Notes: generated by a model not told the origin, from the sequence alone. A stretch of DNA of 64,000 nt from Paradesertivirga superstes (GCF_037622515.1 NZ_JBBJCN010000001.1:806001-870000); one strand, 5' to 3'. Counted from the first letter of the stretch, positions 53,588-61,518 are shown. Program-made: numbers and translations.

Positions 53588-54520
53588 ATGAATAAGAAAC
53601 AATTGATACTGGTAGCTGGTGCTGCTGGTACACAAGGAGGAGCCGTAGTGGATGCGCTATTAGCTAAAAATATAGCTGTAAGAGCTATTGTACGAAATAA
53701 AAACAGTGAAGCAGCAAAGGCCTTGGCTGCGAAGAATATAGAGGTAGTAGAAGCATCTTTTGATGATGTAAAAAGTTTAACCGAGGCTGCGAAAGGCGCC
53801 ACGGGGATATTCTCTTTACAAATGGGTTCTCATCCGGGAAATAAGGGAGAGGAAACCCAACACGCAAAAAATTTGGTGGCAGCAGCAAAGACAGCAGGAA
53901 TAGAGCAGATTGTGCATACATCTGTCGCCCGTGCAGGTGAACACGAAAACTTTGTGGATTGGAATAAAGGCAGATGGGAACCTACTTACTGGGAAGAAAA
54001 AGCGGCAGCCATCAAAATTGTTAAATAAGCAGGTTTTTCTTATTGGACAATCATCAAGCCGCCTTTAATTATGGAGAATTTGCTCCCATCTAAGAGTGAA
54101 GTGATGTTCCCCACCCTGGCACAAGGCAAGCTGTACACTCTAATCGGTCCTGAAACAAAATTAGATTGGATTTCCCCAGCTGATATTGGTCGTTTTGCCG
54201 CTGAAGCATTTGCACAACCTGAAAAATTCAACAAGAAGGAATTTGCTGTTGCCGGTGATAAACTGACACTGTCAGAAATAGCGGAGATTCTTTCAACAGT
54301 TACCGGTAAACAATTTGACGAAAAGACAATAACCATTGAAGAAGCTGTAGAATTCGGATTTCACGAATTGGCGGCTCAAAGCTATTTGTGGCAAGAAGTT
54401 GAAGGTTATAAAGTTGATCCTCAGGAAGCCGCAGGTTTTGGAATCCAGCCGGAATCGCTGAAAGCCTATTTAGAGAGAAACAAATCGCTGCTTTTGGAAG
54501 GATATAGCGAAGTAAAATAA
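53588..54520 (+). pseudogene. NmrA-like NAD(P)-binding oxidoreductase interrupted by one stop codon
   Basis: The frame from 53588 encodes a Rossmann-fold NmrA-type protein: LILVAGAAGTQGGAVVDALLAKNIAVRAIVRNKNSEAAKAL at the start, HTSVARAGEHENFVDWNKGRWEPTYWEEKAAAIKIVK before a TAA at 54026-54028, then in the same frame AGFSYWTIIKPPLIMENLLPS ... LTLSEIAEILSTVTGKQFDE to 54520. Family members read through this point (KxxxE..vrnaGF), so a single nonsense change at codon 147 splits a 310-residue protein. Either the gene is newly inactivated, the stop is read through, or it is a sequence error. It faces the HxlR gene. Confidence 0.85.
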
Positions 54521-54638
54521 GCAAAGGTCAACCTGTGGATTTTTCTAATTTGAAGAATGAAAGATAGAAAATATTAATTTAATCTGTTTTGGTGAAAACT
54601 TAAGCTGCTAAGCTGAAACGGACAGCAAAAAGGCAGCC

Positions 54639-54767
54639 GCTAACCTTGTATTGGCGTTATGGCGGCTGACGCACAAAAGCTCAACCGTATTAATACTATT
54701 GAGCTTTTGTGCTATATTCGGCTGACGGAATTCTATTTACGCAACAACGCCAATGCCCAACGTTATG
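54639..54767. repeat. Long nested fold-back element, attC-like
   Basis: Three nested inverted pairs: TAAC/GTTA (54641-54644, 54762-54765), ATTGGCGTT/AACGCCAAT (54650-54658, 54746-54754) and a perfect 14-bp pair GCACAAAAGCTCAA/TTGAGCTTTTGTGC (54671-54684, 54699-54712). CGGCTGACG also occurs twice directly (54663, 54719). The whole ~130-bp unit can fold into one long imperfect hairpin, as integron attC sites do, but no integrase gene is present. It ends 21 bp before the methyltransferase ATG. Confidence 0.6.
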
Positions 54768-54787
54768 CACGATCAAAAGCTTTCACT

Positions 54788-55738
54788 ATGACAAAAAGTA
54801 AAACAATTTTACCAAACGAATCTGCCGACTTATTCTTAACCGATGGTGGACTTGAAACGACTTTGATTTTCCTGGAAGGCTTTGAACTTCCTTATTTTGC
54901 AGCCTTTGATTTACTGAAAGACGAGAAAGGATGTAACGCTATTAGGAATTATTATAAACGATACTTGAAAATTGCAAAAGATTTTAAAGCAGGTTTTATC
55001 TTGGAAAGTCCAACCTGGCGGGCCAACCCTGATTGGATTGAAAAAATTGGGTATCCAAAATCTGCAGTATCGAAGATTAATGAAAAGGCTGTTCAACTCC
55101 TGGTTGATTTAAAAAGTGAATTTCGAGATGAATTAAATACAATTATTATCAGTGGTTGTGTAGGCCCTCGTGGTGATGGCTATAAACCTGAAACTATAAT
55201 GACTGTTGAAGAAGCTCAAAAGTATCATTCAGAGCAAATAGAGGCTTTTAGTCATACACCTGTTGACATGATTTCGGCCATTACTATGAATTATGTAGAA
55301 GAAGCTGTTGGCATTGCCCGTGCAGCGGGTGCTGTTAACCTTCCTGTAGTGATTTCCTTTACCGTTGAAACCAACGGCAAACTCCCTACAGGAATGAGTT
55401 TAAAGGAAGCTATTGAGCAAGTTGATAAAGACGTAAAAGAGCCTCCTCTTTATTTTATGATTAACTGTGCACATCCCACCCACTTTAAAAATGAATTACT
55501 CGGGGGGCAAAATGAGCATTGGACAAAGCGCATAAAAGGAATCAGGGCTAATGCGTCTTGCAAAAGCCATGCTGAGCTGGACGAGGCTACAGAATTAGAT
55601 AGAGGCAATCCGCAGGAATTAGGTAATGAGCATAAAAGTCTAAAACATACATTTAATCAGCTAAATGTTTTTGGTGGATGTTGCGGCACTGATGAGGAAC
55701 ATGTTCTTGAAATTGCAAATCAGGTTAAGACCGTTTAA
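54788..55738 (+). CDS. Homocysteine S-methyltransferase family protein
   Basis: The ATG at 54788 is chosen because the open frame before it runs through the fold-back element and gives no family sequence. The 316-residue product shows FLTDGGLETTLIFLEGFELPYFAAFDLL, SPTWRANPDWIEKIGY, the zinc-binding cysteine in FMINCAHPTHF and the paired cysteines in NVFGGCCGTDEEHV. Such enzymes transfer a methyl group from a donor such as S-methylmethionine to homocysteine. It stands alone, flanked by long inverted-repeat elements on both sides, which suggests it moves as a cassette (inference). Confidence 0.92.
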   Translation: MTKSKTILPNESADLFLTDGGLETTLIFLEGFELPYFAAFDLLKDEKGCNAIRNYYKRYLKIAKDFKAGFILESPTWRANPDWIEKIGYPKSAVSKINEKAVQLLVDLKSEFRDELNTIIISGCVGPRGDGYKPETIMTVEEAQKYHSEQIEAFSHTPVDMISAITMNYVEEAVGIARAAGAVNLPVVISFTVETNGKLPTGMSLKEAIEQVDKDVKEPPLYFMINCAHPTHFKNELLGGQNEHWTKRIKGIRANASCKSHAELDEATELDRGNPQELGNEHKSLKHTFNQLNVFGGCCGTDEEHVLEIANQVKTV

Positions 55739-55747
55739 CATGACTGT

Positions 55748-55901
55748 GCATACCGGCACATTCGCAATAGGCGGGGTTTCATTTTCCATAGACGGTTTTG
55801 TGGTTACAGGAAGTTTCAGTGTGCCAAATAAACATTTGTGCTGAAAAGCCCGCCCGTGATTTGGCGCAAGTATGCAGGGCTGCCTGTGTGTGGCATACTT
55901 G
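55748..55901. repeat. Second long fold-back element downstream of the methyltransferase
   Basis: GCATAC/GTATGC (55748-55753, 55870-55875) encloses GGCGGG/CCCGCC (55770-55775, 55849-55854) and TTTCA/TGAAA (55777-55781, 55842-55846), giving one long imperfect hairpin. CAAGTATGC (55867-55875) can alternatively pair with GCATACTTG (55893-55901). It starts 10 bp after the methyltransferase stop. No coding sequence is recognised. Confidence 0.55.
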
Positions 55902-55908
55902 TGACTGG

Positions 55909-56022
55909 TTAAACAATCATAGGATTTAAAAGCAACACATCAATCAGTCCTTTCATACCATAATAGGCACCTACCAATACTGCAAGACGAGGTAGAAAAG
56001 CTATTAAAAGAATAAAAAGCAT
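55909..56022 (-). CDS. Possible 37-residue membrane peptide or gene remnant
   Basis: An ATG at 56022 on the minus strand gives MLFILLIAFLPRLAVLVGAYYGMKGLIDVLLLNPMIV and a stop. The composition is that of a single membrane-spanning peptide, and the ATG-to-stop frame is clean. No family is recognised; it may be the remnant of a larger membrane protein or chance. Confidence 0.25.
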   Translation of the reverse strand: MLFILLIAFLPRLAVLVGAYYGMKGLIDVLLLNPMIV

Positions 56023-56082
56023 TTACCATTTCTGAATTTAGAAAACCACTCAAACCTCCCCCATCCAGAAAACACAGAAAAA

Positions 56083-56129
56083 TTTGCGTAGTCAAATAGC
56101 TACATCTATATTTGTAGTCAAATAGCTAC
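56083..56129 (+). promoter_or_regulatory. ArsR promoter with duplicated operator
   Basis: The 16-mer GTAGTCAAATAGCTAC occurs twice (56088-56103 and 56114-56129), each with GTAG/CTAC arms. Between them lies TATATTTG (56107-56114), an exact Bacteroidota -7 box, with TTTG at 56083-56086 about 20 bp upstream as a -33 box. The ATG of the arsR gene follows 3 bp after the second repeat. Autorepression by the ArsR protein is the natural reading. Confidence 0.7.
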
Positions 56130-56132
56130 GCA

Positions 56133-56456
56133 ATGAATTTAAGACGAGACGTATTTCAAGCCATCGCAGACCCTACAAGAAGGGCTATACTTGTATTGGT
56201 AGCTTCACAATCCATGACGGCGGGTGCAATCGCATCAAATTTTGACACAGCAAGACCTACAGTTTCAAAGCACCTTCAAATACTCACCGAGTGCGAATTG
56301 CTCAAACAAGAGCAAAACGGCAGGGAAATCCACTATCACTTAAATCCCAAAAAGATGAAAGAAATAGCTGACTTTATCGAACCATTCCGCCAAATGTGGG
56401 ATGATCGATTTAATAAGTTGGAATCGATCATGAAGAACTATCAATCAAAAAAATAA
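56133..56456 (+). CDS. ArsR-family winged-helix repressor
   Basis: A 107-residue ArsR/SmtB-type protein: RRDVFQAIADPTRRAILVLVASQSMTAGAIASNFDTARPTVSKHLQILTECELLKQEQNGREIHYHLNPKKMKEIADFIEPFRQMWDDRFNKLE. The metal-binding ELCVCD motif of arsenic or zinc sensors is absent, so it belongs to the metal-independent group usually paired with SRPBCC/AHSA1 proteins. That partner starts 5 bp downstream. A duplicated operator precedes it. Confidence 0.94.
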   Translation: MNLRRDVFQAIADPTRRAILVLVASQSMTAGAIASNFDTARPTVSKHLQILTECELLKQEQNGREIHYHLNPKKMKEIADFIEPFRQMWDDRFNKLESIMKNYQSKK

Positions 56457-56461
56457 AATCT

Positions 56462-56935
56462 ATGGAGCCAAAAACAAAAATCAATGCTGAAGACGGCAAA
56501 CAGGAATTGCTGGTTACAAGGGAATTTGATTTGCCATTGGAATTACTTTTTAAAGCCTATACAGATCCCGAAATTGTTGAACAATGGATGGGAACGAAAG
56601 TGCTGAAACTCGAAAATAAAAAGCACGGCAGCTGGCAATTTGAAACAACCGATCCTAAAGGAACTAAACATGGATTTAACGGCGTAATTCATGAGTTTAG
56701 CCCCAACCAAAAAATCACGCGTACATTTGAAATGGAGAATACGCCTTTTGAAATCCAGCTTGAGTTCCTGGAATTTGAAAAACTTACTGACGACACCAGC
56801 AAACTTACTATGCATATAGTATATAGATCAGTTGCACTCAGAGACCAAATGCTGAAGCTCCCCTTTGCTCAAGGCATAAATATGGCACATAACCGCTTGC
56901 AAGATATTGTAAGCAAATTAATTAATGCATTATGA
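56462..56935 (+). CDS. SRPBCC (AHSA1-like) domain protein
   Basis: A 157-residue START-like fold protein: LLVTREFDLPLELLFKAYTDPEIVEQWMGTKVLKLENKKHGSWQFETTDPKGTKHGFNGVIHEFSPNQKITRTFEMENTPFEIQLEFLEFE. AHSA1-type proteins have a hydrophobic cavity; the ligand is unknown. It is co-transcribed with arsR and overlaps the DoxX-like gene by 4 bp. Confidence 0.93.
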   Translation: MEPKTKINAEDGKQELLVTREFDLPLELLFKAYTDPEIVEQWMGTKVLKLENKKHGSWQFETTDPKGTKHGFNGVIHEFSPNQKITRTFEMENTPFEIQLEFLEFEKLTDDTSKLTMHIVYRSVALRDQMLKLPFAQGINMAHNRLQDIVSKLINAL

Positions 56936-57346
56936 CAAAGAGAAATAAAATCATCCCTGCCCGGAGGATCCGTTCAGGCGGGTATTGGATTGCTACTGTC
57001 TGGCTGGCCTTAGGAATGCTATCAACCGGAATTGTGCAGGTATTAAAAATGAAAGAAGAGGCAGATATGTTTACGCATTTGGGTTATCCCGGCTACCTTC
57101 TGGTAATAATAGGTATCTGGAAGATTTTGGGAGTGGTAACAGTGCTTAGTCCTAAATTTCCTTTATTAAAGGAATGGGCTTATGCAGGCTTTCTTTTTGC
57201 GATGTCGGGAGCCATCTTTTCTCACCTTGCCCAGCGGAGATGGCGCCAAAGAATATTTTGGGCCGGTATTACTACTCATTCTCACTGTAGTATCCTGGTA
57301 TTTCAGGCCATCTGATAGAAAAATCAGTTCATTATCAATAAATTGA
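56932..57346 (+). pseudogene. DoxX-like membrane protein with a C-terminal frameshift
   Basis: The first ~100 codons encode a DoxX-like protein (GYWIATVWLALGMLSTGIVQVLKMKEEADMFTHLGYPGYLLVIIGIWKILGVVTVLSPKFPLLKEWAYAGFLFAMSGAIFSHLA). After CCC at 57230-57232 the family sequence continues in the next frame as SGDGAKEYFGPVLLLILTVVSWYFRPSDRK, reaching a TGA at 57346. In the original frame the protein ends at 57315 with an unrelated basic tail lacking the fourth helix. One extra C explains the shift, either a real mutation or a sequence error. Confidence 0.85.
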
Positions 57347-57351
57347 ATAGC

Positions 57352-57957
57352 ATGAACCCTAAGGTTGATTTTTATTTTAATAAAGCCAACAAGTGGCAGG
57401 AAGAAATCAAAAAATTGAGAACGATCGCTCTTGACTGTCAGCTAACTGAAGAATTAAAATGGGGTGTTCCCTGCTATATCCGTCCGACCGGGTCGACCGG
57501 GCGGGAGGTCCAAAAAAGTAACATCGTATTGATCCACGTGTTTAAAGAATACTGTGCGTTTCTGTTTTTCAAAGGTGCCTTGTTAAATGATGCCAATGGC
57601 ATTCTAATACAACAAACGGAGAATGTGCAGGCGGCTCGCCAGATTCGGTTCACAAGTATTCAGCAAATAACAGAGATGGAAGCTATCCTTAAAGCCTATA
57701 TCTATGAAGCTATTGAAGTGGAAAAAGCCGGTTTGAAAGTAGATCTAAAAAAAACTGCCGAGTTCATTGTTCCAGATGAGTTTCAAAACAAATTAGATGA
57801 AATCCCTATTTTGAAAACTGCGTTTGAGGCATTGACGCCGGGACGGCAAAGGGCATATATTCTCCACTTTTCTGCACCCAAACAATCCAAAACCCGGGAG
57901 TCGAGGATTGAAAAATGTATGCCGCAAATTCTTAATGGAAAGGGATTAAATGATTAA
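57352..57957 (+). CDS. YdeI/DUF1801-type protein with an 11-residue insertion
   Basis: A 201-residue protein from the ATG at 57352 (a TTG three codons earlier is possible). It carries the DUF1801 region ELKWGVPCYI ... KSNIVLIHVFKEYCAFLFFKGALL and the YdeI C-terminal segment IVPDEFQNKLDEIPILKTAFEALTPGRQRAYILHFSAPKQSKTRESRIEKCMPQILNGKG. Between CYI and QKSN lies RPTGSTGREV, encoded by a GC-rich stretch (57481-57510) absent from relatives as I know them. Function is unknown. It is the last gene of the ArsR-AHSA1-DoxX group. Confidence 0.88.
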   Translation: MNPKVDFYFNKANKWQEEIKKLRTIALDCQLTEELKWGVPCYIRPTGSTGREVQKSNIVLIHVFKEYCAFLFFKGALLNDANGILIQQTENVQAARQIRFTSIQQITEMEAILKAYIYEAIEVEKAGLKVDLKKTAEFIVPDEFQNKLDEIPILKTAFEALTPGRQRAYILHFSAPKQSKTRESRIEKCMPQILNGKGLND

Positions 57958-58067
57958 TACTTTCGATAAGAAATAATTAGTCAAAAATCAAGACATTGGC
58001 TTTCGGGTTCGGAAAAAACTTAACCAATCCATATCCGATGAACCTGTTCTACCAATAACAGAAAATT

Positions 58068-58649
58068 ATGAGCAACATGAATAGCAATAAAAAAGACTTG
58101 TTACCAGATCAACGTGAAGATCTTCTCAGAGTATTGAAAGCCCGTTTTGAGAAAAACACGAACCGCCACAAAGGCATCGAATGGGATAAAGTACAAGCAA
58201 AACTGGATTCTAAACATTCGGGAGAAAAGCTGTGGTCACTCAACGAAATGGAAATAAGCGGCGGTGAGCCAGATGTTGTTGGTTATGATACAAAGTCGGG
58301 CGAATATATTTTTTACGATTGTTCAGCAGAAAGCCCCAAAGGCCGGAGAAGTCTTTGTTACGACCGGGAGGCTCTGGAATCAAGGAAAGAATATAAACCA
58401 GAAAATAGCGCTGTTGATATGGCCGATGCTATGGGCATTAAACTTTTAACAGAAGAACAATACCGGGAACTGCAGAAATTTGGAGAGTTCGATAAGAAAA
58501 CATCGAGCTGGGTGCAAACACCGACCAATATCAGAGAACTGGGTGGAGCCGTTTTCTGTGATCGCCGCTACAACAATGTCTTCCTGTATCACAACGGTGC
58601 AGAATCTTACTATGCAGCCAGAGGTTTCCGTGGCTCACTAAGGGTTTAA
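58068..58649 (+). CDS. DUF4256 protein
   Basis: A 193-residue soluble protein. WDKVQAKLDSKHSGEKLWSLNEMEISGGEPDVVGYDTKSGEYIFYDCSAESPKGRRSLCYDREALESRKEYKPENSAVDMADAMGIKLLTEEQYRELQKFGEFDKKTSSWVQTP and the final GGAVFCDRRYNNVFLYHNGAESYYAARGFRGSLRV match the DUF4256 family, which has no known function. No signal peptide or membrane segment. It is a single gene with 110 bp before and two hairpins after. Confidence 0.9.
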   Translation: MSNMNSNKKDLLPDQREDLLRVLKARFEKNTNRHKGIEWDKVQAKLDSKHSGEKLWSLNEMEISGGEPDVVGYDTKSGEYIFYDCSAESPKGRRSLCYDREALESRKEYKPENSAVDMADAMGIKLLTEEQYRELQKFGEFDKKTSSWVQTPTNIRELGGAVFCDRRYNNVFLYHNGAESYYAARGFRGSLRV

Positions 58650-58705
58650 TTTGCAGACAGCGATTGGAGTGAAATAAAATGACGGTAATTTGGACTCAGA
58701 TCCAC

Positions 58706-58728
58706 TTTTGTGAATTTTTTTCACAAAA
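58706..58728. repeat. Perfect 9-bp palindrome with T5 loop
   Basis: TTTTGTGAA (58706-58714) and TTCACAAAA (58720-58728) flank five T. It resembles a CRP-type half-site pair (TGTGA/TCACA), but the spacing is 7 rather than 6 bp. It could be a terminator for DUF4256 or an operator for the FAD oxidoreductase. Confidence 0.5.
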
Positions 58729-58784
58729 AATGGTAACATGCCATATTTAAATTTTCATGGTAATTACTTTATCTTTAGTATAAT

Positions 58785-58813
58785 GAATTGATGATGTTTT
58801 TCATCATCAATTC
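58785..58813. repeat. Perfect 12-bp palindrome with T5 loop upstream of the FAD oxidoreductase
   Basis: GAATTGATGATG (58785-58796) and CATCATCAATTC (58802-58813) flank TTTTT, ending 44 bp before the ATG at 58858. The length and position suit either an operator or an RNA hairpin in the leader. Confidence 0.55.
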
Positions 58814-58857
58814 AAAAGGAATATTCCCTGGTAATTTATAATCCAAAAAAATCTGTC

Positions 58858-60243
58858 ATGCTTAACGAAACTTCTATTCAGGAATTCAGGGCGACATTAA
58901 GAGGCGGTTTAATACAACCGCAGGATGAAGGTTATGACGATGCCCGCAAAGTTTATAATGCCATGATCGACAAACGCCCGCGCATGATTGTGCGATGTGC
59001 AGATGTGGCGGATGTGATACGGTCGGTAAATTTTGCGAGGGAAAATAATATTCTTCTTTCCATACGCAGCGGAGGACACAATGCCGGTGGATTAGGGATT
59101 TGTGATGACGGATTAGTAATTGACCTTTCTCTTATCAAATACACTCGTGTTGACCCGGCGTCAAAAACAGTCGTGGCCGGCGGAGGATGTTTATGGGGTG
59201 ATATTGACCATGCAACTCATGTATTTGGGATGGCTACGCCAAGCGGAATTATTTCTACTACAGGTGTGGGAGGATTGACAACCGGGGGTGGGCTTGGCTA
59301 TCTTACCCGAAAATGCGGCCTGACCATTGATAACCTGCTGTCAGTCGATATGGTATTGGCCGACGGAAGTTTTATAACAGCAAATGAAAATCAAAATCAG
59401 GATTTATATTGGGCTGTAAGGGGTGGTGGCGGAAACTTCGGAGTAATTACGGCCTTCACCTTTAAGTTGCACCCGATAGATATGCTATATGGCGGTCCGA
59501 TGTTATGGGAGCTGGACGAATCCGAAGACGTTATGAAATGGTATCGCGAACTGATAAAAGACGCGCCTGACGACCTGAATGGATTTTTCGCCTTCCTTAC
59601 AGTTCCTCCCGGCCCCCCTTTCCCCGAGCATCTTCACCTAAAGAAAATGTGCGGAATTGTGTGGTCATACACCGGTCCATTGGAAAAAGCAGAAGAAGTA
59701 TTTAAACCCATTCGCGCTTTCAAAGAACCTGCTCTTGATTTTGTCGGCCCCTTGCCACAACCCGTTTTACAAACACTTTTTGATGGTTTATTACCTGCAG
59801 GTTTGCAATGGTACTGGCGTGCAGACTTTGTGAATGAGCTGAGCGATGAAGCTATTGAAAAGCATATTTCATTCGGTAAAACTATGCCAACTCCTTTAAC
59901 AACCATGCACTTGTACCCTATCAATGGCGCTGCTGCCCGTGTTGATAAAAAGGATACGGCATGGAATTTTCGCGATGCCACCTGGGCGATGGTAATAGTA
60001 GGAATTGATCCTGATCCCGCAAATAAAGAAAAAATCACTTCGTGGACTAAACAATATTGGGAAGCGCTTCATCCATATTCTGCTGGTGGCGCCTATGTAA
60101 ATTTCATGATGGATGAAGGAGAAGACCGTGTAAAGGCAACTTATGGCGATAATTATGAACGGCTGGTATCTATAAAAAATAAATATGACCCCAATAATCT
60201 GTTTAGGGTAAATCAAAACATTAAACCAACATTAAAAACATAA
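58858..60243 (+). CDS. FAD-binding oxidoreductase of the berberine-bridge/PCMH type
   Basis: A 461-residue flavoprotein. The FAD-binding PCMH domain shows RPRMIVRCADVADVIRSVNFARENNILLSIRSGGHNAGGLG (His74 of SGGHN is the expected covalent FAD ligand), VAGGGCLWGDIDHATHVFGMATPSGIISTTGVGGLTTGGGLGYLTRKCGLTIDNLL and DLYWAVRGGGGNFGVITAFTFKLHP. The cysteine used for bicovalent attachment in some relatives is not at its usual place. The C-terminal BBE motif is YGDNYERLVSIKNKYDPNNLFRVNQNI. Substrate (a sugar or a phenolic compound) is unknown. No signal peptide is present. Confidence 0.93.
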   Translation: MLNETSIQEFRATLRGGLIQPQDEGYDDARKVYNAMIDKRPRMIVRCADVADVIRSVNFARENNILLSIRSGGHNAGGLGICDDGLVIDLSLIKYTRVDPASKTVVAGGGCLWGDIDHATHVFGMATPSGIISTTGVGGLTTGGGLGYLTRKCGLTIDNLLSVDMVLADGSFITANENQNQDLYWAVRGGGGNFGVITAFTFKLHPIDMLYGGPMLWELDESEDVMKWYRELIKDAPDDLNGFFAFLTVPPGPPFPEHLHLKKMCGIVWSYTGPLEKAEEVFKPIRAFKEPALDFVGPLPQPVLQTLFDGLLPAGLQWYWRADFVNELSDEAIEKHISFGKTMPTPLTTMHLYPINGAAARVDKKDTAWNFRDATWAMVIVGIDPDPANKEKITSWTKQYWEALHPYSAGGAYVNFMMDEGEDRVKATYGDNYERLVSIKNKYDPNNLFRVNQNIKPTLKT

Positions 60244-60546
60244 AACGTTACGGCCCCGTGCTGGGGTGGAAAGACAAAGAATAGAAACAGGCAGGAATTA
60301 GAATCTCTGTGCTTTAGAAACCTTTTAGCCTTAACCATTCATCCCCGTGGCCTGTAAATATTATAAATTCGGACTGAATTGCCGATCCATTTCTATTTTA
60401 CAATATTTTTAGAATAATCTTTCGCTAAAAACTAAACCATAAATTTACCTTCATGAAGCAATTCTTGCAGTCTAATAATATATAAACACGCTGCATCATA
60501 AACCCTAAACTTTGTGTGTAAATTAGTTTAAGATACCAATAAAACA
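60244..60546. other. 303-bp intergenic gap
   Basis: Just after the oxidoreductase stop a short GC-rich hairpin can form (CCCCGTGCTGGGG near 60252-60264), a possible terminator without a strong T run. The rest is AT-rich and holds no recognisable gene. Confidence 0.45.
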
Positions 60547-60972
60547 ATGGCTAAAAACAAGACCGCTGAAACTAACGAAGACGTATATGATTTCATCAAC
60601 ACTTTTGCTAATACCGAACAGAAACGAAAAGACAGTTTTGAATTATTGAAACTGATGCAGAACATTACCGCACACGAGCCCAAAATGTGGGGACCAAGCA
60701 TCATAGGATTTGGAAGCTACCATTACAGATACCAAAGCGGCCACGAAGGCGATGCCCCACTTGTGGGCTTTTCACCGCGCAAAGCTGCAATTTCACTCTA
60801 TGTCTATACAGGGCTAAAACAACACGAACATTTATTAAAAGACTTAGGCAAGTTCAAAATAGGGAAAGCCTGTATTTATGTCAATAAACTTTCAGACATT
60901 GACCCGCACACTCTGGAAAAATTGATAGAAGAAACAATCTCTTATTTAAAGACAGAGTATGGGAAAATTTAA
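60547..60972 (+). CDS. DUF1801 protein
   Basis: A 141-residue protein with the DUF1801 pattern: VYDFINTFANTEQKRKDSFELLKLMQNITAHEPKMWGPSIIGFGSYHYRYQSGHEGDAPLVGFSPRKAAISLYVYTG ... GKACIYVNKLSDIDPHTLEKLIEETISYL. The family has a small alpha/beta fold and no assigned reaction. It is a stand-alone gene in the accessory stretch, 80 bp before the VOC gene. Confidence 0.92.
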   Translation: MAKNKTAETNEDVYDFINTFANTEQKRKDSFELLKLMQNITAHEPKMWGPSIIGFGSYHYRYQSGHEGDAPLVGFSPRKAAISLYVYTGLKQHEHLLKDLGKFKIGKACIYVNKLSDIDPHTLEKLIEETISYLKTEYGKI

Positions 60973-61052
60973 AATGAAAGTAAATGTGTTCGTCATTTGT
61001 AAAACCAAAACTATAAAATCACTCTTATAAAAGAACTAATTCAAATATCGCC

Positions 61053-61490
61053 ATGACAACAGTAAACGTTTATCTGAATTTTGAGGGCAACTGCGAAGAA
61101 GCATTTAATTTTTACAAATCCGTATTGGGCGGGGAATTTTCTTATGTAGGGAGGTTCAAAGATATGCCACCACAGGAAGGCATGCTGCCAATGTCAGAAG
61201 AAATGGGCAACAAAATTATGCACATCAGTTTACCTGTCAGCAAAGAAACAATGTTGATGGGTAGCGATACAGGCGGAGAATGGGCTCCATCCTATATTCG
61301 TGGCAATAATTTCTCCATCTCCATAAATACTGATAATAAAGAAAACGCAGACAGACTTTTTAGCGGGCTTTCGGAAGGGGGAAATGTAGGAATGCCTTTA
61401 GCCGACACGTTTTGGGGCGACTATTTTGGAATGCTTGAAGATAAATTCGGAATCAACTGGATGATAGGTTTTAACAAACAACAACAATAA
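61053..61490 (+). CDS. VOC-superfamily (PhnB-like) protein
   Basis: A 145-residue protein of the glyoxalase/PhnB type: VNVYLNFEGNCEEAFNFYKSVLGGEFSYVGRFKDMPPQEG, IMHISLPVSKETMLMGSDTGGEW, NNFSISINTDNKENADRLFSGLSEGGNVGMPLADTFWGDYFGMLEDKFGINWMIGFN. The usual first metal histidine is replaced by asparagine (YLNFEGN), as in many PhnB-like members, so enzymatic activity is uncertain. Single gene with a hairpin terminator candidate downstream. Confidence 0.92.
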   Translation: MTTVNVYLNFEGNCEEAFNFYKSVLGGEFSYVGRFKDMPPQEGMLPMSEEMGNKIMHISLPVSKETMLMGSDTGGEWAPSYIRGNNFSISINTDNKENADRLFSGLSEGGNVGMPLADTFWGDYFGMLEDKFGINWMIGFNKQQQ

Positions 61491-61518
61491 AAACGCTATG
61501 CAACAGAGAGCTTAAGCC

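Noticed and set aside
54639..54767. Calling the fold-back element a true integron attC site
   Set aside because: The R/L consensus is not clearly met and no integrase gene is in the window; described only as attC-like.
54659..54787. Upstream extension of the methyltransferase gene to 54659
   Set aside because: The extra 43 codons run through the fold-back element and have no family similarity; the ATG at 54788 gives the normal N-terminus.
58709..58725. CRP/FNR-type operator (TGTGA...TCACA)
   Set aside because: Spacing is 7 bp instead of the canonical 6, and no CRP-like regulator evidence exists here.
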